In this document: piece by piece, positions 58,301 to 64,000 of the stretch
Position numbering within the stretch: position 1 is the first letter of the stretch
Layout: the number at the start of each line of letters is the position of its first letter
Assembly: GCF_900215205.1 (NCBI RefSeq)
Contig: NZ_OBDY01000036.1
Coordinates: 1 to 64,000, forward strand
DNA: 64,000 bases
DNA from: Paractinoplanes atraurantiacus
GTDB taxonomy: Bacteria > Actinomycetota > Actinomycetes > Mycobacteriales > Micromonosporaceae
Direction: 5' to 3'
The notes under the pieces: model-generated
What the model saw: only the letters and a program-made list of their open reading frames with translations
What the model was told of the DNA's origin: nothing
The model's database searches: none
Position numbers and translations under genes: made by a program

Positions 58301-59953
58301 TTGCGCAAGGAGACGTACCACGCGTACGCCATCGACGTGCGCTTGGAGCTGCGCGAGGACGGCGAGCTCGTGGACGGCCACGCGTGGCAGACGAACAACG
58401 GCATGCTCGCCGTGCTTCCCCGATCGGCCGTGACCGCGCTGCGGGACGTTCCCGCATTGGCCGCCGTCGTCGGCGAGCCCGGCGTGCGCGAGGCCGGCTC
58501 GGGCGCTTTGAAGATCACGCGCCGGGGCGACTCGATCTTCACGGTCGAGCCGGCGGATCCGGCGGTGCCACCGTCACCGCCGGAGGGGCCGAAGCTGTTC
58601 GTCCGGGCCGGCGAGGACGGCATGACGATCGTCGTGCCGGTCGACGGACCGGACGAGCCGCGGCCGGTCGACCCGGCGGGGACCGCGACGATCGTGACCG
58701 AGTATCTGCCGGCTCCGGCCGGTGGTCAGGTTCCGCTGGTCGTGGTCGTCGACGGGACGGCCCGCCTGCGCGCGCAGTTCGCCGAGGAGCTCGCCGCGGC
58801 GCTGGAACGGCCGGTCGCGGTGCACGGCAGCGCGCTGTCCACCGACCCGCTCGACGTGCTGCCGGTCGCCCCGGACAGCACGTGGAGAACGTTCGGTGTT
58901 CCTGAGCCGGCCGAGCCGGCGCCGGTAGCGCCCGCGCCGGTAGCGCCTGCGTCCGCGCCGGTAGCGCCCGCGCTCGCGCCGGTAGCGCCGGTGCCGGCGG
59001 TCGCGCCACGGCCGGGCTGGACCCGGGAGGTCGAGCTGGCCCTGTCCCGCGATCCGGCCCGCGTCGCCCGGCTGCTGGCCGGCAGCGGCTGGGGAGACAG
59101 CCGGCCCGAGGTGATGGACAAGCTCCGGTCGGCGATCCCGCTGACACCGTCCGAGATCACCGCGGTGGCCGGCCGGCTGCGGATCGTCCTGTCCGGGCGG
59201 ATCGGGAACGGCGGGCAGAGCGTCCCCTCGCCGCGAACGGTCGCGCGGTATCGCCTGATGGTGGGCAGCACGATCCAGGGCCCGTTGACGGTCCCGGAGC
59301 GTGAGGCACTCCAGCAGGCCGCGCGGAGCCTGGACCGGCACCCCGGCGCCGTCCCGGCCGAGCTGATGGCCGATCTGCTGGACGACGTCACCGGGTCGGC
59401 CCTGACACCGTCCGAATCGGTAAGGAGACCGATGCCCCTCAACGCTGTACCGGTGCCCTCCGAGGTCGCCCCGGCGGAGCCACTACCGGCGGACGTCCAG
59501 CGCGTCGCCGACATGGCGGTCCGCGGCTTCGAGCGCAGTCAGGCCGGCGGCCCACCGCCCATGGAGGCCGTTCTCGAGGAACGGTTTGCCATGGGCGTAC
59601 GGATGATGGGCGCGGAAGCCGGAACTCCCGGGGCGACATCCGGGACGGGATGGCTCTTCGACAGGGGCCGTCCGGCCGGGCCGGGATGGCAGGCCGTGTC
59701 CTCGTGGGACGAGGTCCACGACGCGGTGAACGAAGCGAAAGCCGGGAGCCTCACCTTCCTGGCGCCCGCCGGTGACGACGACAGCGCCGTGTTCGTCCAC
59801 CACGGCTCCGACGAGCAAGCCCGGGTCGTGACCGTCGGCCGCGACGGCGTCGAGGTCGTCGAGCTCTCGCGATATCGAACCGAGCACGAGAAGCCGTCCG
59901 AGCTGCTGGCCGTCGACCGGTGCGCCGACGTGCGCTCCGGCCGTCGTGGCTGA
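49376..59953 (+). CDS. Giant T7SS-linked multidomain protein 2 (WXG100-like / GT-like / Tox-PL / OTU), about 3525 aa
   Basis: GTG start; residues 1-230 closely match giant protein 1 (same VSDELNRFQFWLSGEQFPATDE opening and FLPLAGRYV), again with M61-E-G63 in place of WxG, then hydrophobic helices (about 108-190). About 240-530: Pro/Ser/Asp-rich linker with tandem KPGASES units. 533-650: glycosyltransferase-like fold (VHLVVSG; EHGGLLVDAS with Asp613, no DXD). About 800-955: Tox-PL papain fold with Cys837 (ENCFLAAV), His934 (RTHVVNV) and Asp949 (FLDGQRGG). About 1015-1250: OTU-like domain with Cys1026 (GLCQFYAV) and His1244 (EHYMAM). About 1260-3525: beta-rich, Arg/Ser/Thr-patterned segments with no recognised family; near the end a Pro/Ala/Val repeat and a short VV-x-D-G-T-A-R-L-R module. 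No signal peptide; a likely T7SS substrate. Mirror-image paralogue of the gene at 13831-24654. Confidence 0.85.
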   Translation: MGIDVSDELNRFQFWLSGEQFPATDEGVLRQLGELLRSLGVQIEDLQPDFVAVVNSLSDAMEGAADRAFVDAMREYVDNPGFLPLAGRYVHRMSDDFDNLAAEVEYAKLMIIATLVELLITFTIVMALQWLFPGLVSGWLMQLIIGRSRVIAFLLRMAVQIVMAQVMGAGAQVIMSLAVQAIMKRNGSIDDIDWKKVRDSAAIGALGGAIGIGVGGIFNFLGPQFEKMFAKIVGKGGSDGPGLPGAPGSKPGASESKPGASESKPGVPESKPGASGSTPEVPAPKPGNRPVPAAAPPPMVPRSPGNDAPGPDGAPPVAPRSTVDNARPVEAAPRPPDNKEGFGENIAVESTTEVVTEVAWSGSQGQDVTWESLLGGAASGATSGAVEHGGHLAGEGLRHRTHGNDSHAGPAQSPVTPDPSPDPGRDTPQEVAPVPPWAPGPAPAAEDADGERNDAPYDDTAPPRSPDAPSGSGPDATPAPVPSTDATGGEYPEGPDTSTAVTVPEVGIVPEVGIGSAAGTDPRSVPQADPRPVPQKVHLVVSGSGVISDDIRQNLSAWNNSTAAGGWTVQAWASPDVVAANPGLGLTALPEHAGDPGRAGLAVLNEHGGLLVDASLAPDGITLPQEPVLMGTGPADVPYMDAEIRSDERMAGLGSGSGSGSGSGAGPAVPRRDPNAMQPSQRSVPDLAGPSLIMSPPRTAFLDRLSQPPVAGPAQPVAGPAQPVTGPAQPVAGLAQTEPVGSGEEAAVRTAFETPQRVVSESALDRMPQAPEPAPAALLEPLSPPPPVPADFRWWRPEGDRDGVFRQRYGWLPQVNDGGRGRRRAGELTDAQWTENCFLAAVATHMAVEAQLNGMSPSFVAPGSAVEDPHFRGGVDPASLVTYANDTRGGPAGAHPPRRLRVTSSYDVVAETIRAAGPGAQGLVIVGGPAGRTHVVNVVKDGDGVLFLDGQRGGPAVLPPTGMPIFIPVGPVEVIAVGVPVDPAAIGRVGVSGDTVPAGGDAEFVQPLPDQEWRDRRIEGPGAGLCQFYAVLGSVPVVVADRLRDNGLGDPAVDAWLRDPEQVRRALHEYRGAPPRADGLVHRSAAALVELVERHVSVDGNRVSAAAAEAYRRARATVHEETLDDGELERRHQELDSLGVGRRDIDPEPMVAFRQRMNDYGGPLLSFERSGLAGLVADWQRVWNRDEGDALPAVLADALGIRLRMNHRASTGQRGQTFGSHGPVVDVARDPGSTERGGMRVGEHYMAMRQPGEEAAPDVPPDVSPAVSPDISDAEEAFSAAAAYGRALTELAGRPAAERDNYETAHLAYARELYRGRPLTTPEGETAGGSRKNWEGLAEAYKKARKAFSTARRDPGGTDLTAPADVWAATIAFAAGARANENILAASGEITLPPWFSAEFGSMGDGYVHRAEPAPAGDHTLDRVAAGIAAEITDERQRAEAVAWVRRQLSDRAAKTWQSLMVTGLGKRFGGYHVRLSLRVHGFAPVVSAPPAVPGISDYKSKYADTTIAGEHSWSSAVSATAPVNPLWEVAGRVMRHLVLPHVMLHAGMTRQSTERQGLEVQSGNRPLLNDMNYHEVEADLIVDVAGGPGGRVELAPLPPPARVVAALPRALAGPGTSVEHRRFAVTDPQAITMVDATLHAADLGEVARALRERVSGALGLGPVEAAHLESALIEELVNETTIKDRTQQLWSDSYVPPLIQLDLDPRDSGPGYPDDRYAVEISAATRELGGRPERVPDATVRNDMAATEAMRRFYRGGHNWKAGLRGAFPLTAFGGQAVFSPMIRASYGRSGQLAAKSTTIFQAKTALMRFGPLDRSVAVLGLRVSVTSTSTGRSFELDVPARAELGIPADRSEAFQAAARRPAAPAPVRVPPAVFSSWLSRVDAWEGVATRPAEEWARNPLPHPGPPQPRHLAIVARTTVIELEIVPGPASPVAVQGWADLLAPGGNVRLNQSGSAPSGLEPARLRYVVEGGRVTGAYVLDGSAEQRAVSYQRVRTVLGSLLGANRVPGPVRSVFPRPVPAMTELRLWTVAAGVGLGPAVAKEMPGAQRVLAQFELMARTALSTAGKRLTPTEDHDLRFQLAAAFGVPRLRGSARSLFDGRLARTVDIGRFSLRFEVAGRFTEVRDTREEIKTQIDVQGRTTVGGSVVRDSRREFAVDAGLSTYAAPRKWPVALRIRVPEGEVSWDWSSSVDAEVASKGYRRRVVTGPTQVIDMATTFELLVIARDGEQTSSWARSTIGGPDQDAVTTLRAAESDLGPAGERPARALTGAPMPRRADRDPGADNVYLWLNNLADLADRVAGAVVARFGSTSLDLPDIVRADLLEPRAPELLNEEGFRLPPVGQSRDVVETLRIFLRPSAVTYDSSSPGARHERYTEGDSKSGHGRGSARSWRLGAGIGLIGHTHQPSAPHRSPTPHLSAARRAAPAGSTDDQGANPYGTDHAGANAVYVGGRHQGREVVESMSANELAIAALFGDSHLFHGNADYVFVYTRHPAGERPQTAVFDFSVENGLQASVHDDYADSWGQVPGRTKPEPGAERVPLHLALALNFSAIEGLWTARLLATVRNGLARMDIRTDDPEIDHQLWVFLNDTAVRALYHQVRRDGHHLQVVQLNENGTWNQADITITTVEDEPAFHQQRPQAKITTGGQSLILHDDVDEQGSSHKASLEVETRAGFDKARLTGAVDVKAPWHTGEHAVEKDTERDIRRSSTQKNGAVEFRARTTFVVTMRKTTVRHPVHQVLHDAVTGLAALAGPAAPAQADAGPVTTVEVEGSFGFLTPRELTVPPLLRTSPGWLRPQPLTRPDFAADDATARFARMVLDTIQVIDVFPHAAMAEAIRRHLGPGPGQVLEPGRPGVHDRALRTRLNRSNLRTAVGRLLGPGLPVVGEDGPRLHLVMRTARWITDIDLEALGFPEVSRESEGRRTAGSDLAIGADVGAGNPSGLLRVLAGPGVEGEVGDGGSHGESVGSYVEHNRLRKETYHAYAIDVRLELREDGELVDGHAWQTNNGMLAVLPRSAVTALRDVPALAAVVGEPGVREAGSGALKITRRGDSIFTVEPADPAVPPSPPEGPKLFVRAGEDGMTIVVPVDGPDEPRPVDPAGTATIVTEYLPAPAGGQVPLVVVVDGTARLRAQFAEELAAALERPVAVHGSALSTDPLDVLPVAPDSTWRTFGVPEPAEPAPVAPAPVAPASAPVAPALAPVAPVPAVAPRPGWTREVELALSRDPARVARLLAGSGWGDSRPEVMDKLRSAIPLTPSEITAVAGRLRIVLSGRIGNGGQSVPSPRTVARYRLMVGSTIQGPLTVPEREALQQAARSLDRHPGAVPAELMADLLDDVTGSALTPSESVRRPMPLNAVPVPSEVAPAEPLPADVQRVADMAVRGFERSQAGGPPPMEAVLEERFAMGVRMMGAEAGTPGATSGTGWLFDRGRPAGPGWQAVSSWDEVHDAVNEAKAGSLTFLAPAGDDDSAVFVHHGSDEQARVVTVGRDGVEVVELSRYRTEHEKPSELLAVDRCADVRSGRRG
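50123..50206 (+). repeat. Four tandem 21-base repeats (KPGASES units)
   Basis: AAGCCCGGCGCTTCCGAGTC-type units at 50123, 50144, 50165 and 50186 with few changes. They encode a flexible Lys-Pro-Gly-Ser-Glu linker just after the hydrophobic region of giant protein 2. Confidence 0.9.
51500..51583 (+). repeat. Four tandem 21-base repeats (PVAGPAQ units)
   Basis: Units at 51500, 51521, 51542 and 51563 encode PVAGPAQ, PVAGPAQ, PVTGPAQ and PVAGLAQ. They form a linker between the glycosyltransferase-like and Tox-PL domains. Confidence 0.9.
58915..59002 (+). repeat. APVAPA repeat linker in giant protein 2
   Basis: Imperfect repeats of GCGCCGGTAGCGCC encode EPAPVAPAPVAPASAPVAPA-like sequence between the beta-rich region and the C-terminal helical part. 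Confidence 0.8.
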
Positions 59954-59995
59954 TCAGGCTGTTTCCGCGTTCGCTGAGCTGTTTTGGAGACCAAG

Positions 59996-62900
59996 TTGAG
60001 CACCTCGACCAAGGGGTCGGACGGCCTGACCGGCTCGATGTCCTTCGACGGCCGGCCCGTCAGTTCCGGCCTCGTGGAGCGGTTCCGGCGATGCGACCAG
60101 ACCACGACGCAGCTGAGCAACGAAGAGAAGCAGCTCGACGTGACCGGTCCGTGGGCGGGTGACCGCCGGACCTTTCTGGTGCGAGCCGGTGCGGACGACA
60201 CGGGTGAGTCGCTGGCGGCCCGTCTGCTCGGAGATCCGGAAGTCGTCGCCGAACTGCGGCACGAGAGTTTCGCGGTCGACTCCATCACGCTGCTGACCAG
60301 CACCGGCATCGGCCGGCGGCTGCAACGGGCGCTCGCCGAGGGCGGCTACCCGGTCCGGGTCTACGAGGCGACGACCGCGTTGGAGACCGACGGCGGATTC
60401 ACGATCACGGACGGCGGCCACTGGACGGTCGACGGTGAGATGACGCCCGCCCACGAGATGGCCCTCAGTTACGAGCTGGCCCGGGCCCGGCAGACCGGCT
60501 TCCCCTACGCGGACAGCCCGGACCGTGCCGCCGGCGCGCCGGTTCCGATCGACGATCGGGCCGAGACCCTGCGAGTGTTGCGGGCGGCCACGGACGGCGC
60601 GCTGGCCCCGCCCGGCACGACCTTCGACCTGGTCGCGCTGGAGCGGATCCTGGCCCGCTCCGAGCATCCGGCGCTGCTGCGGGCGGCCGTCGTGCGGCTG
60701 CTGCGGGGAACTCTCGGCAACGTGACGACCGTTGTCGACGTACGTCACGAGGGCGGTGACCGGGGCTGGCGCCTCGTGCCCCCGAGTGAGTTCCGTGAGC
60801 TTTACACCGCCGACGGACCGCACGTGCTGGACGGGCGAACCGGCCGCCGTGGCGCGAGTTTCCGCCATCCCGGTCAGATGCTGACCGGGGACGCTCTGAC
60901 CCGGCCGTCCGCACCTGAGGTCCTGGCCATCCACCTGGCCGAGACGGCGGTCGTCCAGCATCGGCAGGGCCGGCCGCTGCCGGCCGCCGGCGCCGACGCG
61001 GCCGGTCTACGGCCCGAGATCGCCGACGGGCTCCGCGCGCTCGGCATCGAGGCCCGGCAGGCGGAGGACTGGGCCGGCGAGATCGTCGCCGATGATGCGC
61101 TCGACGTCGTGGCGTCACAGGCGGCCGTGGCACCGCAGGCGGCCGTGGCACCGCAGGCGGCCGTGGCCGACGTCGGCCGGCCCGAGGCGATCGCGGAGAC
61201 GGTGGTCAGCGTCCCGCTCGGCGGCGGCGTGCACGAGGTGTTCCGGCGCGTCGATGCCGACTCCGCCGCTCTGCAGGCGGGTTACGGCGTCGCGGCGCAC
61301 TTCCAGAACGACCGGAACGGTGCGGTCGTCGCCCTCGCCGACGTCGGGGCGGTGGCCCGCCTCTCCAGCCCTGTCACCACCGTGATCGAGCTGATCGCGC
61401 TGACGGTCCAGTCCGTACGAGAAGCCCTCGATCCGGACTCCGGCAAGCCCGTCGTCGCACTGGAGCCCCTCTCCGCCATCGTGGCCGTCGCCGACGTCGA
61501 CGTCCGCCGCTTCCTGACGGGTCACCGGGGTCTTCTCGCCGGAGCGATCACGGCGGCCGCCGTCGAGCCGGGCGACGGCCCGGTCATTCCCTCCGAGACG
61601 GTGTCCTCGGCCGTGCGGGCGTCGCTGAGCGACCTCCTCGACCGGGCTCCGGCCGGGCGACGGCTCGCCGGGTCAGGCCCGGCCGCCGCGACCGCCGGGG
61701 GCGCGTGGCATCTGCCCGGAATCAGACTGCGGCTGGGCGGCGAACGGCCGCCCGCGTTGGCCGAGATGCTCACGGCGGCCCATCACGCCGCGGCGCTGCT
61801 CACCGAGATCGACGTCGCCGCCGCCGGCCCGGACGTGGTCGACGCGGTGGCCCGCGACGTCGGCGACGGGGAGGCGCTCACCGGTCTGCGTGACCTGATG
61901 GGCCGGGTACGCAGTGAGCACCCCGCCCTCGGGGACCACGCCGAGGACGCCCTCCAGGGCCACTATCGCCGGGCCGTCGTGCCGTGGCTCGCCGCGGTCC
62001 TGGCCGCGCTGCTGCCCTGGGACGGCGAGCAGGACAGCGCTCAGCGGGTGGGCGAGGTGCTGAGCACGGCCCGGGTCGCGCGGCGGGCGCGTACGGACTG
62101 GGCGCTCTCCGACCTCGCGACGGCGGTGCGAGGCGAGTGGCGTGACGTCACCACGCGGAACCTGTTCGACCTGCCCGCCGGCACGGTCACCCTGGTCTGG
62201 GCACAGCGCGCCGACGACCTCGAGCACGTCCTGATCGCCCAGCGCACGCGGTCCGGCCTGTCCCTGATCGAGACGCTGAGCCCGGCCGGCGCTCAGATCC
62301 ACCAGGTGACCGACGAGACCACGGCGGCCGCCGTGCTGGACGCGCCGATCCGGGCGACGGCCGACGCCGGAGGCCTGATCCTCGCGCTGCGTCCCAGCGA
62401 GGCCGAACATGTCGCCACTTCGGCGGCGCCGCCGTTGTCGTTACCGGGAGCACCGACTGCGTTCGCGGCGAGTGCACGAGGCCGCCGTGAGCCGGCCCCG
62501 GACCTGGTGGCCGACGCGACGACGTGGCCGTTGGACTTCACGATCCCTTCGGCGCCGCCCGCCGATCCGCGTGTCCAGGCAGCCCGCGCCAAAGCGACGG
62601 TCGAGCACCGTGCCGATGCGCGGACGGGGCCGGCCACCGACGAGCGGATCCTGTCCGGGTTCGAGGTCCGCCGCTTCCCGATCGACGGCACCGGCTTCGC
62701 CGAGCTGACGAAGCTGGTGTCGATCGTGGGCGACGACGACGACGCGAACCGGGTCGTCGCAAAGCTCCGAGCCGGGCTGGCGCAGATCAACGCGGAGCGT
62801 GACGATCGCTGGGACGGCGATCGGCTGCTGTGGCGGGCGGAGAGGGCCGGGCCGGATCAGCAGGCGCATGTGACAGTGACCCTGGCCGGGCGGGACACCC

Positions 62901-64000
62901 CGATGAGCGGGACGCTCTGGTGGACCGACGCGCCGCCGGACGCCTACGTCCAGGAGTTGTTCCGCGCGAGCAACATGCCGGTCACGGACGCCGCCTTCGT
63001 CACTGAGGTGCACCACACGCTGCGCCTGGAGAGAGAGGGACGACAGGACGACCTTCCGGACGCCGAGCACATCCTCACCACCCGGCGCGAGGTAGCCGCG
63101 ACGGCCCCGAACTTCAACGTCACGCAGCTCGTCGAACGAGTGGCCTCGGTCCTCGCCGCCGACGGTCAGATGCCGCGCGCCCGAGGCGGCATGCGCCGGG
63201 CGCGGTCCGCGCTTTCCTCGCTCTCCGCCCGCTCGTCCGGATCGACGGCTGAGTCCTGGCGGGTTCGGGCGGCCGCGGAGGCTCTCTACGTCCAGTCGGC
63301 GAGCCAGAAGCACATCACCGTGGCCCTGTCCGAACTGCTCCGTCTGCTGGACCGCTATCGAGAGGCTCCGCTCCGCCCGCTGACCGAGGATGCGCGGCGG
63401 ATCCACCGCGACGCCGCTTCGTTCGGCCGTCGCACAGCGGCACAGTTCCTGGATCTCATCGTCGGTCTGGATCCGGCCCAGGCCCTCATGCTCCCGGACG
63501 GCGCGACCGTCCGGCCCGAGGATCTGGCGGAGAAAAGGGACGGTATCCCACGGGTCGAGTCGGTCGACGTCGTCGAGGCGATCGCGAATGTGGCCTTCCT
63601 CCAGTCCGCCGCGTCCATCGCCGGCGACTTCAGCCATCTGCCGTTCAGGTTGCGGCTGCCGCTCAGCGAGGTGATCGAGCGGATCGAGCGGAACATCACG
63701 GAACCGCACGCCCCCGAGTCGCTGCCGACGGAGCTGCGCGCCGTGGGTGCGCGCCGTTTCCTGACGGACGCCGACTCCACCTTCGCCGCGGATCTGGCCG
63801 CCGCTCTCACGGATTCTCTCGGCCGGGTCGTCACCGTGGCCGATCTGCCGGCCGATCCGCCGGGCGCGAACCCGTTGAGGCGCGAAAATCTCCCGGATCC
63901 GATCGATCTGCCCTATCAGCCCGCGGAGCCCGTCGATATCCAGATCTTGAGCGGAAGTGCGCGATTCAACCCGCTCATCGATTCCCATCCCGACTGGGAA
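59996..64000 (+). CDS. Third large T7SS-island protein, N-terminal 1335 codons (3' end outside window)
   Basis: Open frame from TTG 59996 to the window end without a stop; GGAGA at 59986-59990 is 5 bases upstream of the TTG. It starts 42 bases after giant gene 2, so probably the same transcript. There is no WXG100-like N-terminus or signal peptide. Residues about 15-145 contain the alpha/beta module also seen at 43625 and 48540 (ITLLTSTGIGRRLQRALAEGG, then DGGHW). Later parts alternate helical stretches (HHAAALLTEIDVAAAGPDVV; ALYVQSASQKHITVALSELLRLL) with mixed domains of unknown family. A short tandem AAVAPQ repeat lies at 61118. It resembles the giant multi-module proteins of Streptomyces T7SS-linked loci (the 'lonely Cys' type), but the Cys position reads Thr-Ser here. 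Function unknown. Confidence 0.75.
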   Translation, partial: MSTSTKGSDGLTGSMSFDGRPVSSGLVERFRRCDQTTTQLSNEEKQLDVTGPWAGDRRTFLVRAGADDTGESLAARLLGDPEVVAELRHESFAVDSITLLTSTGIGRRLQRALAEGGYPVRVYEATTALETDGGFTITDGGHWTVDGEMTPAHEMALSYELARARQTGFPYADSPDRAAGAPVPIDDRAETLRVLRAATDGALAPPGTTFDLVALERILARSEHPALLRAAVVRLLRGTLGNVTTVVDVRHEGGDRGWRLVPPSEFRELYTADGPHVLDGRTGRRGASFRHPGQMLTGDALTRPSAPEVLAIHLAETAVVQHRQGRPLPAAGADAAGLRPEIADGLRALGIEARQAEDWAGEIVADDALDVVASQAAVAPQAAVAPQAAVADVGRPEAIAETVVSVPLGGGVHEVFRRVDADSAALQAGYGVAAHFQNDRNGAVVALADVGAVARLSSPVTTVIELIALTVQSVREALDPDSGKPVVALEPLSAIVAVADVDVRRFLTGHRGLLAGAITAAAVEPGDGPVIPSETVSSAVRASLSDLLDRAPAGRRLAGSGPAAATAGGAWHLPGIRLRLGGERPPALAEMLTAAHHAAALLTEIDVAAAGPDVVDAVARDVGDGEALTGLRDLMGRVRSEHPALGDHAEDALQGHYRRAVVPWLAAVLAALLPWDGEQDSAQRVGEVLSTARVARRARTDWALSDLATAVRGEWRDVTTRNLFDLPAGTVTLVWAQRADDLEHVLIAQRTRSGLSLIETLSPAGAQIHQVTDETTAAAVLDAPIRATADAGGLILALRPSEAEHVATSAAPPLSLPGAPTAFAASARGRREPAPDLVADATTWPLDFTIPSAPPADPRVQAARAKATVEHRADARTGPATDERILSGFEVRRFPIDGTGFAELTKLVSIVGDDDDANRVVAKLRAGLAQINAERDDRWDGDRLLWRAERAGPDQQAHVTVTLAGRDTPMSGTLWWTDAPPDAYVQELFRASNMPVTDAAFVTEVHHTLRLEREGRQDDLPDAEHILTTRREVAATAPNFNVTQLVERVASVLAADGQMPRARGGMRRARSALSSLSARSSGSTAESWRVRAAAEALYVQSASQKHITVALSELLRLLDRYREAPLRPLTEDARRIHRDAASFGRRTAAQFLDLIVGLDPAQALMLPDGATVRPEDLAEKRDGIPRVESVDVVEAIANVAFLQSAASIAGDFSHLPFRLRLPLSEVIERIERNITEPHAPESLPTELRAVGARRFLTDADSTFAADLAAALTDSLGRVVTVADLPADPPGANPLRRENLPDPIDLPYQPAEPVDIQILSGSARFNPLIDSHPDWE
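61118..61168 (+). repeat. Tandem 18-base repeat (QAAVAP)
   Basis: CAGGCGGCCGTGGCACCG at 61118-61135 and 61136-61153, then a partial third copy to 61168, encoding QAAVAPQAAVAPQAAVA. Probable interdomain linker and slippage-prone tract. Confidence 0.9.

Noticed and set aside
59640..59900. Last 100 residues of giant 2 as another papain-like (Tox-PL) copy
   Set aside because: The GSLTFLAPAG/VFVHHG strands are reminiscent, but there is no Cys and no DGQ motif, so the similarity is too weak to claim.
59951..59996. Possible frameshift splitting one even larger protein (giant 2 plus the 59996 gene)
   Set aside because: The 42-base gap contains a good GGAGA site and TTG start for the second frame, and I see no split domain across the junction, so two genes are more likely.
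62441..63988. Long minus-strand frame (about 515 codons) near the right edge
   Set aside because: The plus-strand frame from 59996 is open throughout, has a ribosome site and helical protein-like composition; the minus frame is a shadow.

Overview
The window is very GC-rich with strong third-position G/C bias, many GTG and TTG starts, purine-rich Shine-Dalgarno sites and actinobacterial families (SARP regulator, actinobacterial-type type VII secretion genes, I36 inhibitor, lipobox lipoproteins). This points to a filamentous actinomycete. A relative of Actinoplanes/Micromonosporaceae is my best guess, but that is inference from style, not from a marker gene. Coding density is high: no stretch over 300 bases lacks a gene. 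The longest non-coding gaps are 5103-5260, 11141-11332 and 24655-24860. I see no rRNA, tRNA, CRISPR array, insertion sequence or attachment site.

Left flank (1-13.8 kb) is ordinary chromosome. It holds the 3' part of a GH65 glycoside phosphorylase/hydrolase, a large secreted subtilase facing a ROK-like regulator across an AT-richer promoter region with an 18-bp perfect palindrome, a small membrane protein, a small secreted protein, a lipoprotein penicillin-binding protein coupled to a LuxR-type regulator, a GT1 glycosyltransferase, a lipoprotein, an I36-like secreted protein and an MFS exporter. The I36 and MFS genes share a perfect 15-bp-stem terminator.

13.8-64 kb is one type VII secretion (T7SS/ESX-like) island. 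Its core is eccC (minus strand) divergent from a long plus-strand run: eccD, eccB, two WXG100-like genes, a small helical protein, two giant-glycine-tail paralogues, a YbaB-family protein, an unknown, a protein with a degenerate ADP-ribosyltransferase-like domain, a beta-helix/double AAA+ EccA-like ATPase, an unknown, and then very large effector-like genes. A second plus-strand operon (SARP regulator, SUKH/SMI1-KNR4 protein, mycosin) converges on eccC. No eccE is recognisable.

The most interesting content is a pair of giant proteins (about 3,607 and 3,525 residues) at the two ends of the T7SS core, transcribed outward in mirror image. They share a closely similar N-terminal WXG100-like/hydrophobic region. 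After it comes the same order of modules: a TcdA/TcdB-like glycosyltransferase fold with a degenerate DXD site, a Tox-PL glutamine-deamidase-type papain fold with intact Cys-His-Asp, and one or two OTU-type cysteine protease domains. A beta-rich, unrecognised region of about 1,800-2,200 residues follows. A further large protein (at least 1,335 codons, no stop before the window end) follows the second giant by 42 bp. Together with a mycosin that has lost its catalytic His and Ser, and a candidate SUKH immunity protein, this looks like a dedicated secretion machine for giant multi-enzyme effectors or polymorphic toxins. The assignments come from reading motifs by eye; no database search was run.
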